Position numbers and translations under genes: made by a program. A stretch of 64,000 nucleotides of DNA, taken from Enterococcus sp. 4G2_DIV0659 (GTDB lineage: Bacteria; Bacillota; Bacilli; Lactobacillales; Enterococcaceae). Shown here piece by piece: positions 8,762 to 16,744 of this stretch. The stretch spans positions 3,004,001 to 3,068,000 of the forward strand of contig NZ_NGLE02000001.1 in assembly GCF_002140715.2 (NCBI RefSeq), in the 5' to 3' direction. Within the stretch, counting starts at the first letter, position 1. Each line of letters opens with the position of its first letter. Below the pieces are notes generated by a model that made no database searches, had not been told where the DNA came from, and was given only the letters and a program-made list of their open reading frames with translations.

Positions 8762-9799
8762 TTGGAGACAAAACTATTTACCGCCAAAGAAATCAAGCCA
8801 GCCGCCGCATTGATTCGTCAAGGAGCACTAGTTGCTTTTCCTACCGAAACAGTATATGGACTTGGAGCAAACGCACTTAATGAACAGGCAGTAAAACAAG
8901 TCTATGCTGTAAAAGGTCGTCCGAGTGATAATCCGCTGATTGTTCATGTCAGTCATTTCGAGATGGTCAAACAATATGTTACCGATTTTCCTGTTCACAC
9001 GAAACAATTAGTTGATTCTTTTTGGCCTGGACCGTTAACCTTGATTTTTACGGTCAAACCAGATACATTCTCTAAAACCGTAACGGGGGGACTAAAAACA
9101 GTCGCGTTTCGGATGCCAAATAATGCTCAGACACTAGACTTGATTAATCAAGCAGGCGTTCCGATTGTTGGTCCAAGTGCAAATACCTCTGGAAAACCTA
9201 GTCCGACAACAGCTCAGCATGTTTACCATGATTTACAGGGCAAAATTGCAGGGATTTTGGATGATGGGCCAACACAAATTGGTGTGGAGTCAACGGTTGT
9301 GGATTTGACTGCGGCAGATGGCATACCAGTAATTTTAAGACCTGGAGCAATCACCAAAGAACAATTAGAAGAAGTGGTTGGGACGGTAAAAGTCGATCAA
9401 CATCTAATTAGTGAGAAGGAAACACCAAAAGCGCCAGGAATGAAGTATAAACACTACTCACCAGATGTGCCTGTATGGATTATCGATGGAGATAGTCAAG
9501 TAGTTGAAAAAGCCATTGAATGGGCGAAAAGTGAAAATAAACGAATTGGTTTATATGTAGATGATATTTTGAGTGAGAAGTTTTCTGAAAAAGTAGAGGA
9601 AATTTTTTCATTTGGTGAAAGTAACGTAGAACAAGCAACTAAATTTTTATTTGCTGGACTCCGCTCATTAGATGAAAGAAATATTGATGTGATTTTTGCC
9701 CAAAACTTCCCAGAAACAGGATTAGGGATCGCTTACATGAATCGCCTGAAAAAAGCAGCAAATCAAAAAATTCTAAAAATTGATTCGATTTTTGAGTAG
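8762..9799 (+). CDS. ywlC: L-threonylcarbamoyladenylate synthase (Sua5/YwlC type)
   Basis: Makes threonylcarbamoyl-AMP from threonine, bicarbonate and ATP for the t6A37 modification of ANN-decoding tRNAs. The 345 residues include the YrdC core ([38 protein letters not shown]) and a C-terminal Sua5 domain after about residue 215, with the linker [11 protein letters not shown]. Start is TTG at 8762, preceded by AAGGAGAG; no in-frame ATG near it fits better. The tail of this gene approaches the glyA ribosome site. Confidence 0.95.
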   Translation: METKLFTAKEIKPAAALIRQGALVAFPTETVYGLGANALNEQAVKQVYAVKGRPSDNPLIVHVSHFEMVKQYVTDFPVHTKQLVDSFWPGPLTLIFTVKPDTFSKTVTGGLKTVAFRMPNNAQTLDLINQAGVPIVGPSANTSGKPSPTTAQHVYHDLQGKIAGILDDGPTQIGVESTVVDLTAADGIPVILRPGAITKEQLEEVVGTVKVDQHLISEKETPKAPGMKYKHYSPDVPVWIIDGDSQVVEKAIEWAKSENKRIGLYVDDILSEKFSEKVEEIFSFGESNVEQATKFLFAGLRSLDERNIDVIFAQNFPETGLGIAYMNRLKKAANQKILKIDSIFE

Positions 9800-9854
9800 A
9801 GAGCTTTTAAGTATGATACAATCGGTACAAACAAATGAAATGGAGGCTTGTTTA

Positions 9855-11093
9855 ATGGAGTATAAAACATTTGATCCGGAGTTATGGGATGCAATTGCAA
9901 AAGAAAACGATCGTCAAGAAAACAACTTGGAGCTGATTGCCTCAGAGAATGTTGTTTCAAAAGGGGTTATGGCGGCGCAAGGAAGTATTTTGACGAATAA
10001 ATATGCAGAAGGATATCCAGGCAAACGCTATTATGGCGGTTGCGAGTTTATCGATATCGTTGAAGATTTAGCAATTGATCGTGCGAAAGAATTATTTGGG
10101 GCAAAATTTGCAAATGTTCAGCCACATTCAGGTTCACAAGCAAATACAGCCGCATATCTTTCATTAATTGAACCAGGTGATACTGTTCTAGGGATGGATT
10201 TGTCTGCGGGAGGACATTTAACCCATGGTTCACCAGTGAATTTTAGTGGGAAAACCTATAACTTTGTCAGCTACGGTGTGGATCCAACAACAGAAGTGAT
10301 CGATTATAATGTTGTACGCATTTTAGCTCGTGAACACCAGCCAAAATTGATCGTAGCAGGAGCAAGCGCTTATTCTCGTACAATTGATTTTGAAAAATTC
10401 CGCGAAATCGCAGACGAAGTTGGCGCAAAATTAATGGTAGATATGGCTCATATTGCAGGACTTGTAGCTGCAGGCTTACATCCAAATCCAGTGCCATACG
10501 CTGATATTACAACTTCTACAACACACAAAACACTACGTGGACCACGTGGTGGACTTATTTTAACTAATGATGAAGAATTAGCTAAAAAAATCAATAGCAA
10601 TATATTCCCTGGCATTCAGGGCGGACCTTTAGAACATGTAATCGCTGGTAAAGCAGTAGCTTTTAAAGAAGCATTAGATATTACATTCAAAGAATACAGT
10701 GAACAAGTTATTGAAAATGCAAAAGCAATGACAAAAGTCTTTAATCAAACACCAGAAGCACGTTTAGTAAGTGGTTCAACAGATAACCATTTATTATTGA
10801 TCGATGTAAGTGGCTTTGGTTTAAATGGTAAAGAAGCAGAAGCAATTTTGGATAGCGTAAATATCACTGCGAATAAAAATTCGATTCCATTTGAACAGCT
10901 TAGTCCGTTCAAAACAAGTGGCATTCGTATTGGAACTCCTGCAATCACTACTAGAGGATTCAAAGAAGATGATTGTGTGGAAGTAGCTAAATTAATCGTT
11001 AAAGTGTTAAAAGATCACGAAAATGAAGCCACTCTTTCTGAAGTTCGTGCCTCTGTTAGTGAATTAACAAAAAAATATCCACTTTATAAGTAA
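9855..11093 (+). CDS. glyA: Serine hydroxymethyltransferase
   Basis: PLP enzyme converting serine and tetrahydrofolate to glycine and 5,10-methylene-THF. The 412 residues include the PLP lysine motif [13 protein letters not shown], the GGHLTHGS loop and the YPGKRYYGG substrate segment. The frame is open upstream to 9780, but TGGAGG eight bases before the ATG at 9855 and homologous N-termini ([11 protein letters not shown]) set the start. Ended by a strong terminator. Confidence 0.97.
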   Translation: MEYKTFDPELWDAIAKENDRQENNLELIASENVVSKGVMAAQGSILTNKYAEGYPGKRYYGGCEFIDIVEDLAIDRAKELFGAKFANVQPHSGSQANTAAYLSLIEPGDTVLGMDLSAGGHLTHGSPVNFSGKTYNFVSYGVDPTTEVIDYNVVRILAREHQPKLIVAGASAYSRTIDFEKFREIADEVGAKLMVDMAHIAGLVAAGLHPNPVPYADITTSTTHKTLRGPRGGLILTNDEELAKKINSNIFPGIQGGPLEHVIAGKAVAFKEALDITFKEYSEQVIENAKAMTKVFNQTPEARLVSGSTDNHLLLIDVSGFGLNGKEAEAILDSVNITANKNSIPFEQLSPFKTSGIRIGTPAITTRGFKEDDCVEVAKLIVKVLKDHENEATLSEVRASVSELTKKYPLYK

Positions 11094-11099
11094 AAGTTT

Positions 11100-11130
11100 C
11101 GAGTGATTGACTAGTCAATCGCTCGTTTTT
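11100..11130 (+). terminator. Terminator of glyA
   Basis: CGAGTGATTGAC and GTCAATCGCTCG form a 12-bp stem with a TA loop, then GTTTTTG. Confidence 0.92.
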
Positions 11131-11172
11131 GTTTTACAATAGGAAGGAATAAATTATTGAAGGAGAATGAGC

Positions 11173-11802
11173 ATGGGAAAATTCCAAGTTATTGATCATC
11201 CACTGATCCAACACAAATTAACAATCATTAGAGACAAAGATTGTGGAACAAAGGTTTTTCGTGAAGTCGTCAATGAGATCGCAATGCTTATGGCATATGA
11301 AGTTTCAAGAGATATGCCTTTAGAAGATGTTGTTATCGAGACACCGATCTGTGAAACAACACAAAAAACATTATCTGGTAAAAAGGTAGCTATTGTACCG
11401 ATTTTACGAGCAGGTATTGGGATGGTAGATGGTATTTTGGAATTGATTCCAGCAGCGAAAGTAGGACATATCGGTTTGTATCGTGATCATGATACATTAG
11501 AACCAGTTGAATATTTCGTAAAAATGCCAGAAGATATTGATGCACGTCAATTATTTGTTGTCGATCCAATGTTAGCTACAGGTGGCTCAGCAATCATGGC
11601 AATTGATGCATTGAAAGCACGTGGCGGCAGCAATATTAAATTTGTTTGTTTAGTTGCAGCGCCAGAAGGTGTGAAAGCTTTACAAGAAGCACATCCAGAT
11701 ATTGATATTTACACTGCAGCATTAGATGAGTATCTAGATAAAGATGGCTATATCGTTCCAGGTCTTGGTGACGCTGGCGACCGTTTATTCGGAACTAAAT
11801 AG
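11173..11802 (+). CDS. upp: Uracil phosphoribosyltransferase
   Basis: Converts uracil and PRPP to UMP. The 209 residues hold the PRPP-binding loop [10 protein letters not shown] and the C-terminal uracil-binding [12 protein letters not shown]. An in-frame ATG lies six bases earlier, but AGGAG ends one base before it, so the ATG at 11173 (spacing seven) is the real start. Transcribed alone between two terminators. Confidence 0.96.
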   Translation: MGKFQVIDHPLIQHKLTIIRDKDCGTKVFREVVNEIAMLMAYEVSRDMPLEDVVIETPICETTQKTLSGKKVAIVPILRAGIGMVDGILELIPAAKVGHIGLYRDHDTLEPVEYFVKMPEDIDARQLFVVDPMLATGGSAIMAIDALKARGGSNIKFVCLVAAPEGVKALQEAHPDIDIYTAALDEYLDKDGYIVPGLGDAGDRLFGTK

Positions 11803-11813
11803 GTAAAATATAA

Positions 11814-11855
11814 AAGAGCCTGAAACATAACTCAAAAGTTATGTTTCAGGCTCTT
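11814..11855. terminator. Convergent terminator between upp and the DUF2187-like gene
   Basis: A perfect hairpin (AAGAGCCTGAAACATAACT with AGTTATGTTTCAGGCTCTT, loop CAAA). The T tract is better on the minus strand (TTTTATATTTT) than on the plus, so it probably serves transcripts from both sides. Confidence 0.85.
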
Positions 11856-11922
11856 GCTATCCAAATAAACGCGGGAACGAGTTAAACACGTCTGTCTGAA
11901 TCCTTTTTTTATAAATAAAAAA

Positions 11923-11945
11923 TCCATCCAATAATCATGGATGGA
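11923..11945 (-). terminator. Terminator of the DUF2187-like gene
   Basis: On the minus strand TCCATCCA pairs with TGGATGGA around a seven-base loop, then TTTTTTATTT. It begins a few bases after the stop at 11951. Confidence 0.85.
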
Positions 11946-11950
11946 AAAAT

Positions 11951-12187
11951 CTATACTTTTTTCAGTTTTTTGTAATTGATGACAATCACACCATTACTTT
12001 TAACCATTAAATCAGTGTTTTCAGAATTTTCATCAATTTCCACAACAGCAGAATTATTCAATTGCTTCGTAATAATCCCTGTTTGTGTCTGACCATGCAT
12101 CAAGAAAGTGACCTGAGTATCAACAGTGAATAAATCTCCTTCCACAGAAGGCTCAACAGGACGATTAAAGTTACCGAAATTAGACAT
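11951..12187 (-). CDS. DUF2187 (YkvS-like) small protein
   Basis: The 78-residue cytoplasmic protein has a short beta-barrel pattern (GDLFTVDTQVTFLMHGQTQTG and AVVEIDE) and ends NYKKLKKV, which matches my memory of the DUF2187 family with a KOW-like fold. Function unknown. A good AAGGGAG lies before the ATG. Single-gene unit with its own terminator. Confidence 0.75.
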   Translation of the reverse strand: MSNFGNFNRPVEPSVEGDLFTVDTQVTFLMHGQTQTGIITKQLNNSAVVEIDENSENTDLMVKSNGVIVINYKKLKKV

Positions 12188-12284
12188 TCAAAAAAACTCC
12201 CTTTCTTAACTACTTCTATTATACCATAAATGAAGAAAAATTTCAGAAAACTAATTTTATTTTAAAAAACGAACACTTTCTGAC

Positions 12285-12313
12285 TTTACAAAAGGTAGGT
12301 TTAGTCTTATAAT
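12285..12313 (+). promoter_or_regulatory. Promoter of the split tRNA-Thr gene
   Basis: TTTACA and TATAAT are separated by 17 bases and the tRNA 5' end follows 11 bases later. It now transcribes only half a tRNA. Confidence 0.8.
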
Positions 12314-12324
12314 TTTGGTGTATT

Positions 12325-12362
12325 GCCAGCTTAGCTCAGTTGGTAGAGCAACGCACTCGTAA
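12325..12362 (+). tRNA. 5' half of tRNA-Thr(CGT), disrupted
   Basis: GCCAGCT (acceptor), the D-arm and the anticodon arm down to the loop CTCGTAA are present, then the sequence departs from tRNA. The matching 3' half is at 14135-14177. Joined at the shared ACTCGTAA, the halves give a full cloverleaf with a perfect 7-bp acceptor stem and anticodon CGT, with one mismatch at the base of the anticodon loop. No complete copy exists in the window; a tRNA-Thr with anticodon TGT elsewhere could cover ACG codons. Confidence 0.85.
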
Positions 12363-12474
12363 TGGGTACGCATGGATCAGTTACGTTGCTGGCAGTGGCA
12401 AACGTCGCTATGTTGCTGTTGGTCCTGACGATGGTCAAGTGAATACGACTTGGGGCAGAGGGTTCTTTAATTAA
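12361..12474 (+). pseudogene. C-terminal fragment of a phage endolysin (SH3b)
   Basis: Thirty-seven codons ending in TAA read WISYVAGSGKRRYVAVG and WGRGFFN, typical of the SH3-type cell-wall-binding end of Gram-positive phage lysins. The frame begins inside the tRNA anticodon loop with no start codon, so the rest of the lysin has been deleted and the junction fused to the tRNA. This marks the 1.8-kb insert as a prophage relic. Confidence 0.75.
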
Positions 12475-12480
12475 AAAATA

Positions 12481-12502
12481 GCCCTCCGTAAAAAAGGAGG
12501 GC
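12481..12502 (-). terminator. Terminator of the SGNH hydrolase gene
   Basis: GCCCTCC and GGAGGGC flank an eight-base loop. On the minus strand TATTTTTTAA follows, fitting the gene that ends at 12529. Confidence 0.8.
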
Positions 12503-12528
12503 TTCAACTCAATTATTTAGTTCAATTT

Positions 12529-13263
12529 TCATTTCAGCGATAACTTTTTCATCCAAATATCATAAACTTGTTCTGTAACGTGTAAACCATCATAAGTTAG
12601 ATTCTCGTTGAGGTTATTATTTTTATCTGATATTTCTGAATTAATATCAAGTATAGTTATATCATCAGGTAAACTAGATTCCAAAGAATCGTTAAATTGG
12701 TCAATTAATTGATTATTGAGTTTTACATTCGTATTAAGATACTCGTATTTTTTTTCATTTATATGGAATAAAGCTGTCGATTTAATAATTGATTTAGGAT
12801 ATTTCTTTTTTAGCAATTTTATTAAAGAAAGATATTCTTCAATAGAATCAGATATTTTATTTCCTGAAGCGACATCATTTATTCCAATCATCAGGATGAT
12901 TTGCTCAGGCTTATACAGGTTCAAATTATCTAATTCTCCAATTAAATCTTTAATTCTGGCGCCGGAGACACCTCTATTGATGTATTTTGTACTTCCTAAG
13001 TATTCTTCCCAATTATTACCAGCTATAATGGAATCTCCAAGAAACACAATCTTAGAATCTGTTTTAGGCATTTCCTTAAATAATGATACTTTTCTTTTAT
13101 ATTCTGGGTTGGCTACTACATCAATTTTATTATTAGATAATTTATTTTCAATTCTTTTTATATAATCTCCTTTAAGTAAAAAGAAAATATTTGTTAGTAT
13201 TAAAATCAAACACAACCAGAACCAAACAACTTTATAAAACGGTGATTTCTCTCTTTTTCGCAT
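12529..13263 (-). CDS. Membrane-anchored SGNH/GDSL-family hydrolase
   Basis: The 244-residue protein has a basic N-terminus, one transmembrane helix (about residues 11-30) and an extracellular SGNH domain: block I FLGDSI (Ser nucleophile), block II NRGVSGARI (Gly), block III IGINDV (Asn) and block V YDGLHV (Asp/His). These enzymes are esterases or acyl hydrolases, often acting on cell-wall or polysaccharide acetyl groups. Start at 13263 follows AGGAGTG; the frame is open 63 bases further without a ribosome site. Inside the prophage relic it looks like a cargo gene altering the host surface. The actual substrate is unknown. Confidence 0.8.
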   Translation of the reverse strand: MRKREKSPFYKVVWFWLCLILILTNIFFLLKGDYIKRIENKLSNNKIDVVANPEYKRKVSLFKEMPKTDSKIVFLGDSIIAGNNWEEYLGSTKYINRGVSGARIKDLIGELDNLNLYKPEQIILMIGINDVASGNKISDSIEEYLSLIKLLKKKYPKSIIKSTALFHINEKKYEYLNTNVKLNNQLIDQFNDSLESSLPDDITILDINSEISDKNNNLNENLTYDGLHVTEQVYDIWMKKLSLK

Positions 13264-13282
13264 AAGTACACTCCTAATTTTT

Positions 13283-13311
13283 ATATTAATTGGATTGTAA
13301 CAAATTGTTAA
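13283..13311 (-). promoter_or_regulatory. Promoter of the SGNH hydrolase gene
   Basis: On the minus strand TTAACA and TAATAT are separated by 17 bases, about 20 bases before the start codon region. Confidence 0.6.
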
Positions 13312-13359
13312 GAAAAATGAAACCACCTTTTATATCAGTCTAGAAAGAAAAGTATATTG

Positions 13360-13536
13360 TCACAACTCATTTCTGCGTTCAGCGATTAGCTGTTCAAGCT
13401 CATCTAGGTCTTCTAGTTTTGATTTACTGCGGATGAATGACCTTGCAGCGCTTCTACTTTTAAGGTAATTTGAATGTTCTTTGTTCTTTTTCTCCCAACG
13501 TTTGTTAGCTTCTGCTTGAGGTGTTTTTTCTTTCAA
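13360..13536 (-). CDS. Small phage protein, KTPQAEANKRW type
   Basis: A 58-residue, highly charged helical protein (TPQAEANKRWEKKNKEHSNYL, then RSAARSFIRSKS and an acidic tail) of a kind common near the lysogeny end of enterococcal and listerial phages; function unknown. I start it at TTG 13536, nine bases after AGGAG; an earlier in-frame TTG at 13545 touches the ribosome site. It lies directly downstream of the 45-residue membrane protein and likely shares its transcript. Confidence 0.6.
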   Translation of the reverse strand: MKEKTPQAEANKRWEKKNKEHSNYLKSRSAARSFIRSKSKLEDLDELEQLIAERRNEL

Positions 13537-13549
13537 TGTACTCAACTCC

Positions 13550-13687
13550 TTATCTAAACCAGATAAACCAAGCTACAACGACAATGAACACAAGCCAGAT
13601 TATAAACGCCTTCCAATCAAAACTAATTCGTTCAAGGGTAAATGTGCCTTTACCTTTTTCCCACTGTTTTTTTTCGCCTATCTTCAT
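13550..13687 (-). CDS. 45-residue single-span membrane protein
   Basis: The reading is MKIGEKKQWEKGKGT at the start, then a hydrophobic segment (AFIIWLVFIVVVAWFIWF) at the C-terminus. One membrane helix, positively charged N-terminus. It ends five bases before the next small gene. Prophage cargo of unknown role; not recognised. Confidence 0.5.
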   Translation of the reverse strand: MKIGEKKQWEKGKGTFTLERISFDWKAFIIWLVFIVVVAWFIWFR

Positions 13688-13722
13688 TTTATGCACTTGA
13701 TATGATATAATAGAAGTATAAA

Positions 13723-13748
13723 AGCTAGGGGAGTTAATCTCCCCAGCT
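13723..13748 (-). terminator. Terminator overlapping the 34-residue gene's stop
   Basis: GGGGAG pairs with CTCCCC and, after one bulged base, AGCT with AGCT. On the minus strand it is followed by TTTTATA. The stop codon of the 34-residue ORF lies in the loop. Confidence 0.6.
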
Positions 13749-13838
13749 AATCTTGAATGAGAACTTGAATATTAGAAGATTGATTTCGAAGCCAACTTCT
13801 ATTTTCTTAGTTCTCTTTTTTCTATGCTTCCATTTCAT
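13734..13838 (-). CDS. Basic 34-residue peptide ORF in the prophage relic
   Basis: It starts with MKWKHRKKRTKKIEVGF and continues with a hydrophobic segment (LLIFKFSFKISW). GGAAGGAG sits six bases before the ATG and a strong promoter lies 50 bases upstream, so it is probably expressed. Cationic start plus hydrophobic tail suggests membrane interaction. Not recognised; a type I toxin-like or phage regulatory peptide are possibilities only. Confidence 0.45.
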   Translation of the reverse strand: MKWKHRKKRTKKIEVGFEINLLIFKFSFKISWGD

Positions 13839-13887
13839 ATCTTACTCCTTCCGTTTAGTGTTAAAGGATATCTCCCTTACAAATATA

Positions 13888-13916
13888 AGTATACTACATG
13901 TAGTATAACAAGTCAA
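13888..13916 (-). promoter_or_regulatory. Promoter with palindromic operator
   Basis: On the minus strand TTGACT and TATACT are separated by exactly 17 bases. The 16-bp perfect palindrome ATACTACATGTAGTAT (13891-13906) overlaps the spacer and -10, a classic repressor position. It drives the small ORFs at 13838 and below. The repressor is not in the window. Confidence 0.7.
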
Positions 13917-13954
13917 TACTTTACCTAAATTATTTTCAATTTAATCAAGAAAAA

Positions 13955-13976
13955 TCCCTACTATTAAAAGTAGGGA
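13955..13976 (-). terminator. Hairpin terminator near the right end of the prophage relic
   Basis: TCCCTACT and AGTAGGGA form a stem followed on the minus strand by ATTTTTCTT. No gene reading into it survives; the 150 bases between it and the right tRNA half hold no convincing ORF. Confidence 0.55.
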
Positions 13977-14134
13977 AACTCCTAAAACTACAGTTATTAA
14001 ATAACGTATTATTTATTGTTCCATGGGCACGATCGTGGGCAGTGTGTGAAAAAATATCCGTTTAAGTAAGTTTCATAAGATTGCTATTGGTCTGTATTAC
14101 TCGTTTCTTTATTTATAAATAACAAACAAAGCGA

Positions 14135-14177
14135 ACTCGTAACGCGTAGGTCGTAGGTTCGATTCCTACAGCTGGCA
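14135..14177 (+). tRNA. 3' half of tRNA-Thr(CGT), disrupted
   Basis: Begins with the repeated ACTCGTAA, continues through the variable region, T-arm (GTAGGTTCGATTCCTAC) and AGCTGGC, which is complementary to the acceptor strand at 12325. The bases before it do not resemble a tRNA 5' half. ACTCGTAA at both ends is the likely attachment-site core of the lost prophage. Confidence 0.85.
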
Positions 14178-14185
14178 TAGTTAAA

Positions 14186-14243
14186 AGCCTGATAGATCAA
14201 TGTTTTCATTCGTTGGTGTGTCGGGCTATTTTTTTACACCCAA
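14186..14243 (+). terminator. Terminator of the tRNA-Thr transcription unit
   Basis: AGCCTGATAGATCAA pairs with TTGGTGTGTCGGGCT (several G-T pairs), followed by ATTTTTTT. Confidence 0.8.
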
Positions 14244-14795
14244 AATGTACCTATATCTATATGGAACAGCACAAAAGTTTATCTAGAGATTAAAAAAAAT
14301 AACTAGCGGCTGAGCATTAGTCTGTAGACGGAAATCAAAATGACACAATTGTTGGAGCGCCTAAAAAATAATTAGGCAAGTCAATTGGATTTAGAATTCG
14401 TATTCTAAGGATTTTTTAGTAATTAGCATCATCATAAAGAAAATAAAGAAAAAATTTTTGTCGATTAATAAAATCAGTAACTCCTGAAAGTTTATCTATT
14501 TCTGTCTGATTTTTGCACCTACTAAGAAAAAGTAGACAAAAGATAATTTTTAACAAATATATTTTTCTCATTTACTTATCCCTACAAAATGTTAATATAT
14601 ACTCTTATTAATTAACAAAGTAACCTGTTTAAACGGTTAAATAAGTTCTAAAGTATAGATAGAAGGGGAAGTTTTTTCAAAAAAGAAAGTAACACTTAAA
14701 TTAAAGTTTTTCCAAAATCATCAAGTCTATACTTTCTTTTCTTCCTATAGAAAGTTATAATAAAAAGCGTATGATTTAAGGAAAAGGGATGACGA
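14244..14795. other. Intergenic region upstream of rodA with an inverted repeat
   Basis: No gene is visible. A perfect 10-bp inverted repeat, AAAGTATAGA (14650-14659) and TCTATACTTT (14726-14735), brackets a purine/pyrimidine-rich 66-base loop. A TATAAT near 14756 could be the rodA -10. The ribosome site AAAAGGGATGACG precedes the rodA start. Confidence 0.5.
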
Positions 14796-15980
14796 ATGAA
14801 TAAAAATAAATTAATGCGTAACTTAGATAATAGAATTGATTACGGTGTGATCTTACCTGTGTTTCTTCTTTCGATCATCGGTATACTGTCACTTTATGTC
14901 GCTTTAAGTAATGATCCAAACCGACCAGAAATAGGCAATATGCTTATGAAACAAGGGTTATGGTATTTAGTCGGCGGTGTTAGTATCATTATTGTTATGA
15001 ATTTTAGCTCCAAGCTTCTCTGGCGGTTGACTCCAGTGTTTTATGTGATTGGATTAATCATGATGGGATTACTCTTGAAATTTTATGATCCCTATCTAGA
15101 AGCTCAAACAGGTTCTAAAAACTGGATCAGTATTGGCGGTACGACTTTTCAGCCTTCTGAATTAATGAAAGTTGCTTTTATTTTAATGCTGGCTTATGTA
15201 GTGACGATGCATAATGTCAAGAATGTCAATCGAACCATAAAGACGGATTTTTGGTTGATTGGTAAGCTTATGATGGTAACACTGCCGGTGATTTTGCTGA
15301 TTTTACTTCAAGATGATTTTGGAACGATGTTAGTTTTCTTAGCAATCTTTGGCGGTGTCTTTTTGATGTCAGGAATTTCTTGGAAGATTATTCTGCCAAC
15401 ATTTTTAGCGGCTATTTTGATTGGAGCAGGAACGATTTATCTTGTTACGACTACTTCTGGTCGAGATTTTCTTTATTCTGTCGGATTTAAGCCGTATCAG
15501 TTTGATCGGATCGATTTGTGGATGAAGCCATTTCATCATGATCCAGATCGCTCTCAACAACCAGCCTTGGCGTTGACAGCAATCGGTTCTGGTGGACTCT
15601 TCGGTAAAGGCTTTAACGTTAGTGATGTCTATGTTCCCGTTAGAGAATCGGATATGATTTTTACCGTTGTTGGTGAGAACTTTGGTTTCATTGGCGGTTG
15701 TTTTATTATTTTGCTATACTTTATCTTGATTTACCGTATGATTCGTGTTTGTTTTGAAACAAATAATGAATTTTATGCCTATATTGCGACAGGTATTATT
15801 ATGATGATTTTGTTCCACGTATTTGAAAATATTGGGGCAAATATTGGGCTTTTACCATTAACGGGGATTCCTTTACCGTTTATCAGTCAAGGTGGTTCCT
15901 CTATTTTGGGAAATATGTTAGGTGTGGGCTTGATTATGTCCATGAAATATCAAAAAGAAGCAACAATCGAAGAATATTAG
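14796..15980 (+). CDS. rodA: FtsW/RodA-family peptidoglycan glycosyltransferase
   Basis: Polytopic SEDS protein (394 residues, about ten membrane spans) that polymerises lipid II into glycan strands with a class B penicillin-binding protein. Family marks include GSKNWISIGGTTFQPSELMK, the QDDFGTMLVF segment and the PLPFISQGGSS ending. Lengthwise and in the QPSE segment it fits RodA (elongation/side wall); FtsW is possible. The first of three closely spaced genes ending at 16690. Confidence 0.88.
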   Translation: MNKNKLMRNLDNRIDYGVILPVFLLSIIGILSLYVALSNDPNRPEIGNMLMKQGLWYLVGGVSIIIVMNFSSKLLWRLTPVFYVIGLIMMGLLLKFYDPYLEAQTGSKNWISIGGTTFQPSELMKVAFILMLAYVVTMHNVKNVNRTIKTDFWLIGKLMMVTLPVILLILLQDDFGTMLVFLAIFGGVFLMSGISWKIILPTFLAAILIGAGTIYLVTTTSGRDFLYSVGFKPYQFDRIDLWMKPFHHDPDRSQQPALALTAIGSGGLFGKGFNVSDVYVPVRESDMIFTVVGENFGFIGGCFIILLYFILIYRMIRVCFETNNEFYAYIATGIIMMILFHVFENIGANIGLLPLTGIPLPFISQGGSSILGNMLGVGLIMSMKYQKEATIEEY

Positions 15981-15998
15981 ACGAAAGAAGGCGTTAAC

Positions 15999-16355
15999 AT
16001 GTACACATTTTTCTGGTATCCAAAATGTTCGACTTGTAAGAAAGCAAAAGCTTGGTTAGATGAGCATCAGGTAAAATACGAAACGATTGATATGATCGAA
16101 AATCCGCCAACAGCAAAACAATTAGCCGCTTGGATGGAACAAAGTGACTTGCCAGTGCGCCGTTTCTTTAATACAAGCGGTATTCGTTATAGAGAACAAG
16201 GCTTAAAAGATAAAGTCAACGATTTTTCAATCAAAGAAGCCAGTGAATTATTGGCTACAGATGGCATGTTGATCAAACGTCCGATTTTTGTTAAAGGAGA
16301 GCAATTTTTAGCAAACGGATTTAAAGAGTCTGATTATGAAGGAGCTATTAACTAA
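15999..16355 (+). CDS. Spx/MgsR/ArsC-family thioredoxin-fold protein
   Basis: The 118-residue protein has an N-terminal CxxC (Cys10, Cys13 in KCSTCKKAKAW), the helix LDEHQVKYE, and the KRPIFV cis-proline-like block of the ArsC fold. Family members are arsenate-reductase-like or RNA polymerase-binding Spx relatives. The acidic tail and lack of other arsenic genes argue against a real arsenate reductase. Overlaps the next gene's ATG by one base. Confidence 0.82.
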   Translation: MYTFFWYPKCSTCKKAKAWLDEHQVKYETIDMIENPPTAKQLAAWMEQSDLPVRRFFNTSGIRYREQGLKDKVNDFSIKEASELLATDGMLIKRPIFVKGEQFLANGFKESDYEGAIN

Positions 16356-16690
16356 TGGCTGAAGAATTGAAAATAATTGATGATTTGTGGATTTTAAAAA
16401 CCAATGAAGGGTATAAAATTGGTTTAACCAATGAAGCACAAGATGACCTTGGAAATATTACTTTTGCAACAATGCCAAAAGTTGGCCAAACATTAAAAAA
16501 AGGTGATTCTTTAATCGAAGTTGAAGCTGAAAAAGCGGTTAGTGAATTTAGCGCACCATTTAGTGGAACAGTTTTACAAGTGAATGAAGCAGCAGAACAA
16601 AACCCAAGTACGCTTGATGATCCAGAACAAACAAACGCCTGGATTGCTGTTTTGACAGATATTGACGAAGAAGAATTGAACCAACTATAA
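16355..16690 (+). CDS. gcvH: GcvH-like lipoyl carrier protein
   Basis: The 111-residue protein has the lipoyl-domain hairpin with the modified lysine in EVEAEKAVSEFSAP and a glycine-rich turn in FSGTVLQVNE. No glycine cleavage P or T genes are nearby. In Firmicutes GcvH also acts as the acceptor from which lipoate is relayed to 2-oxoacid dehydrogenases, a likely role here. Joined to the Spx-like gene by TAATG overlap. Confidence 0.85.
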   Translation: MAEELKIIDDLWILKTNEGYKIGLTNEAQDDLGNITFATMPKVGQTLKKGDSLIEVEAEKAVSEFSAPFSGTVLQVNEAAEQNPSTLDDPEQTNAWIAVLTDIDEEELNQL

Positions 16691-16695
16691 AATGA

Positions 16696-16724
16696 TTGAC
16701 AAGCCATTTAGATGTTGCTATAAT
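16696..16724 (+). promoter_or_regulatory. Promoter of the met T-box leader
   Basis: Perfect TTGACA and TATAAT hexamers with a 17-base spacer, 500 bases before metN. Confidence 0.92.
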
Positions 16725-16744
16725 TTCATCAATATAAAATAAAG

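Noticed and set aside
12325..12362. Functional tRNA-Thr with a large intron
   Set aside because: Bacterial tRNA introns of this size would be self-splicing group I introns; the insert carries phage genes and no such core is seen.
12716..13165. Plus-strand 149-codon frame opposite the SGNH hydrolase
   Set aside because: It is the antisense shadow of a gene with clear catalytic motifs, and has no ribosome site.
13985..14130. Remnant of a prophage integrase at the right attachment end
   Set aside because: Reading frames here are short and none shows tyrosine-recombinase motifs.
15999..16355. Arsenate reductase
   Set aside because: The ArsC fold with CxxC also fits Spx/MgsR-type proteins and there is no arsenic operon; only the fold is claimed.
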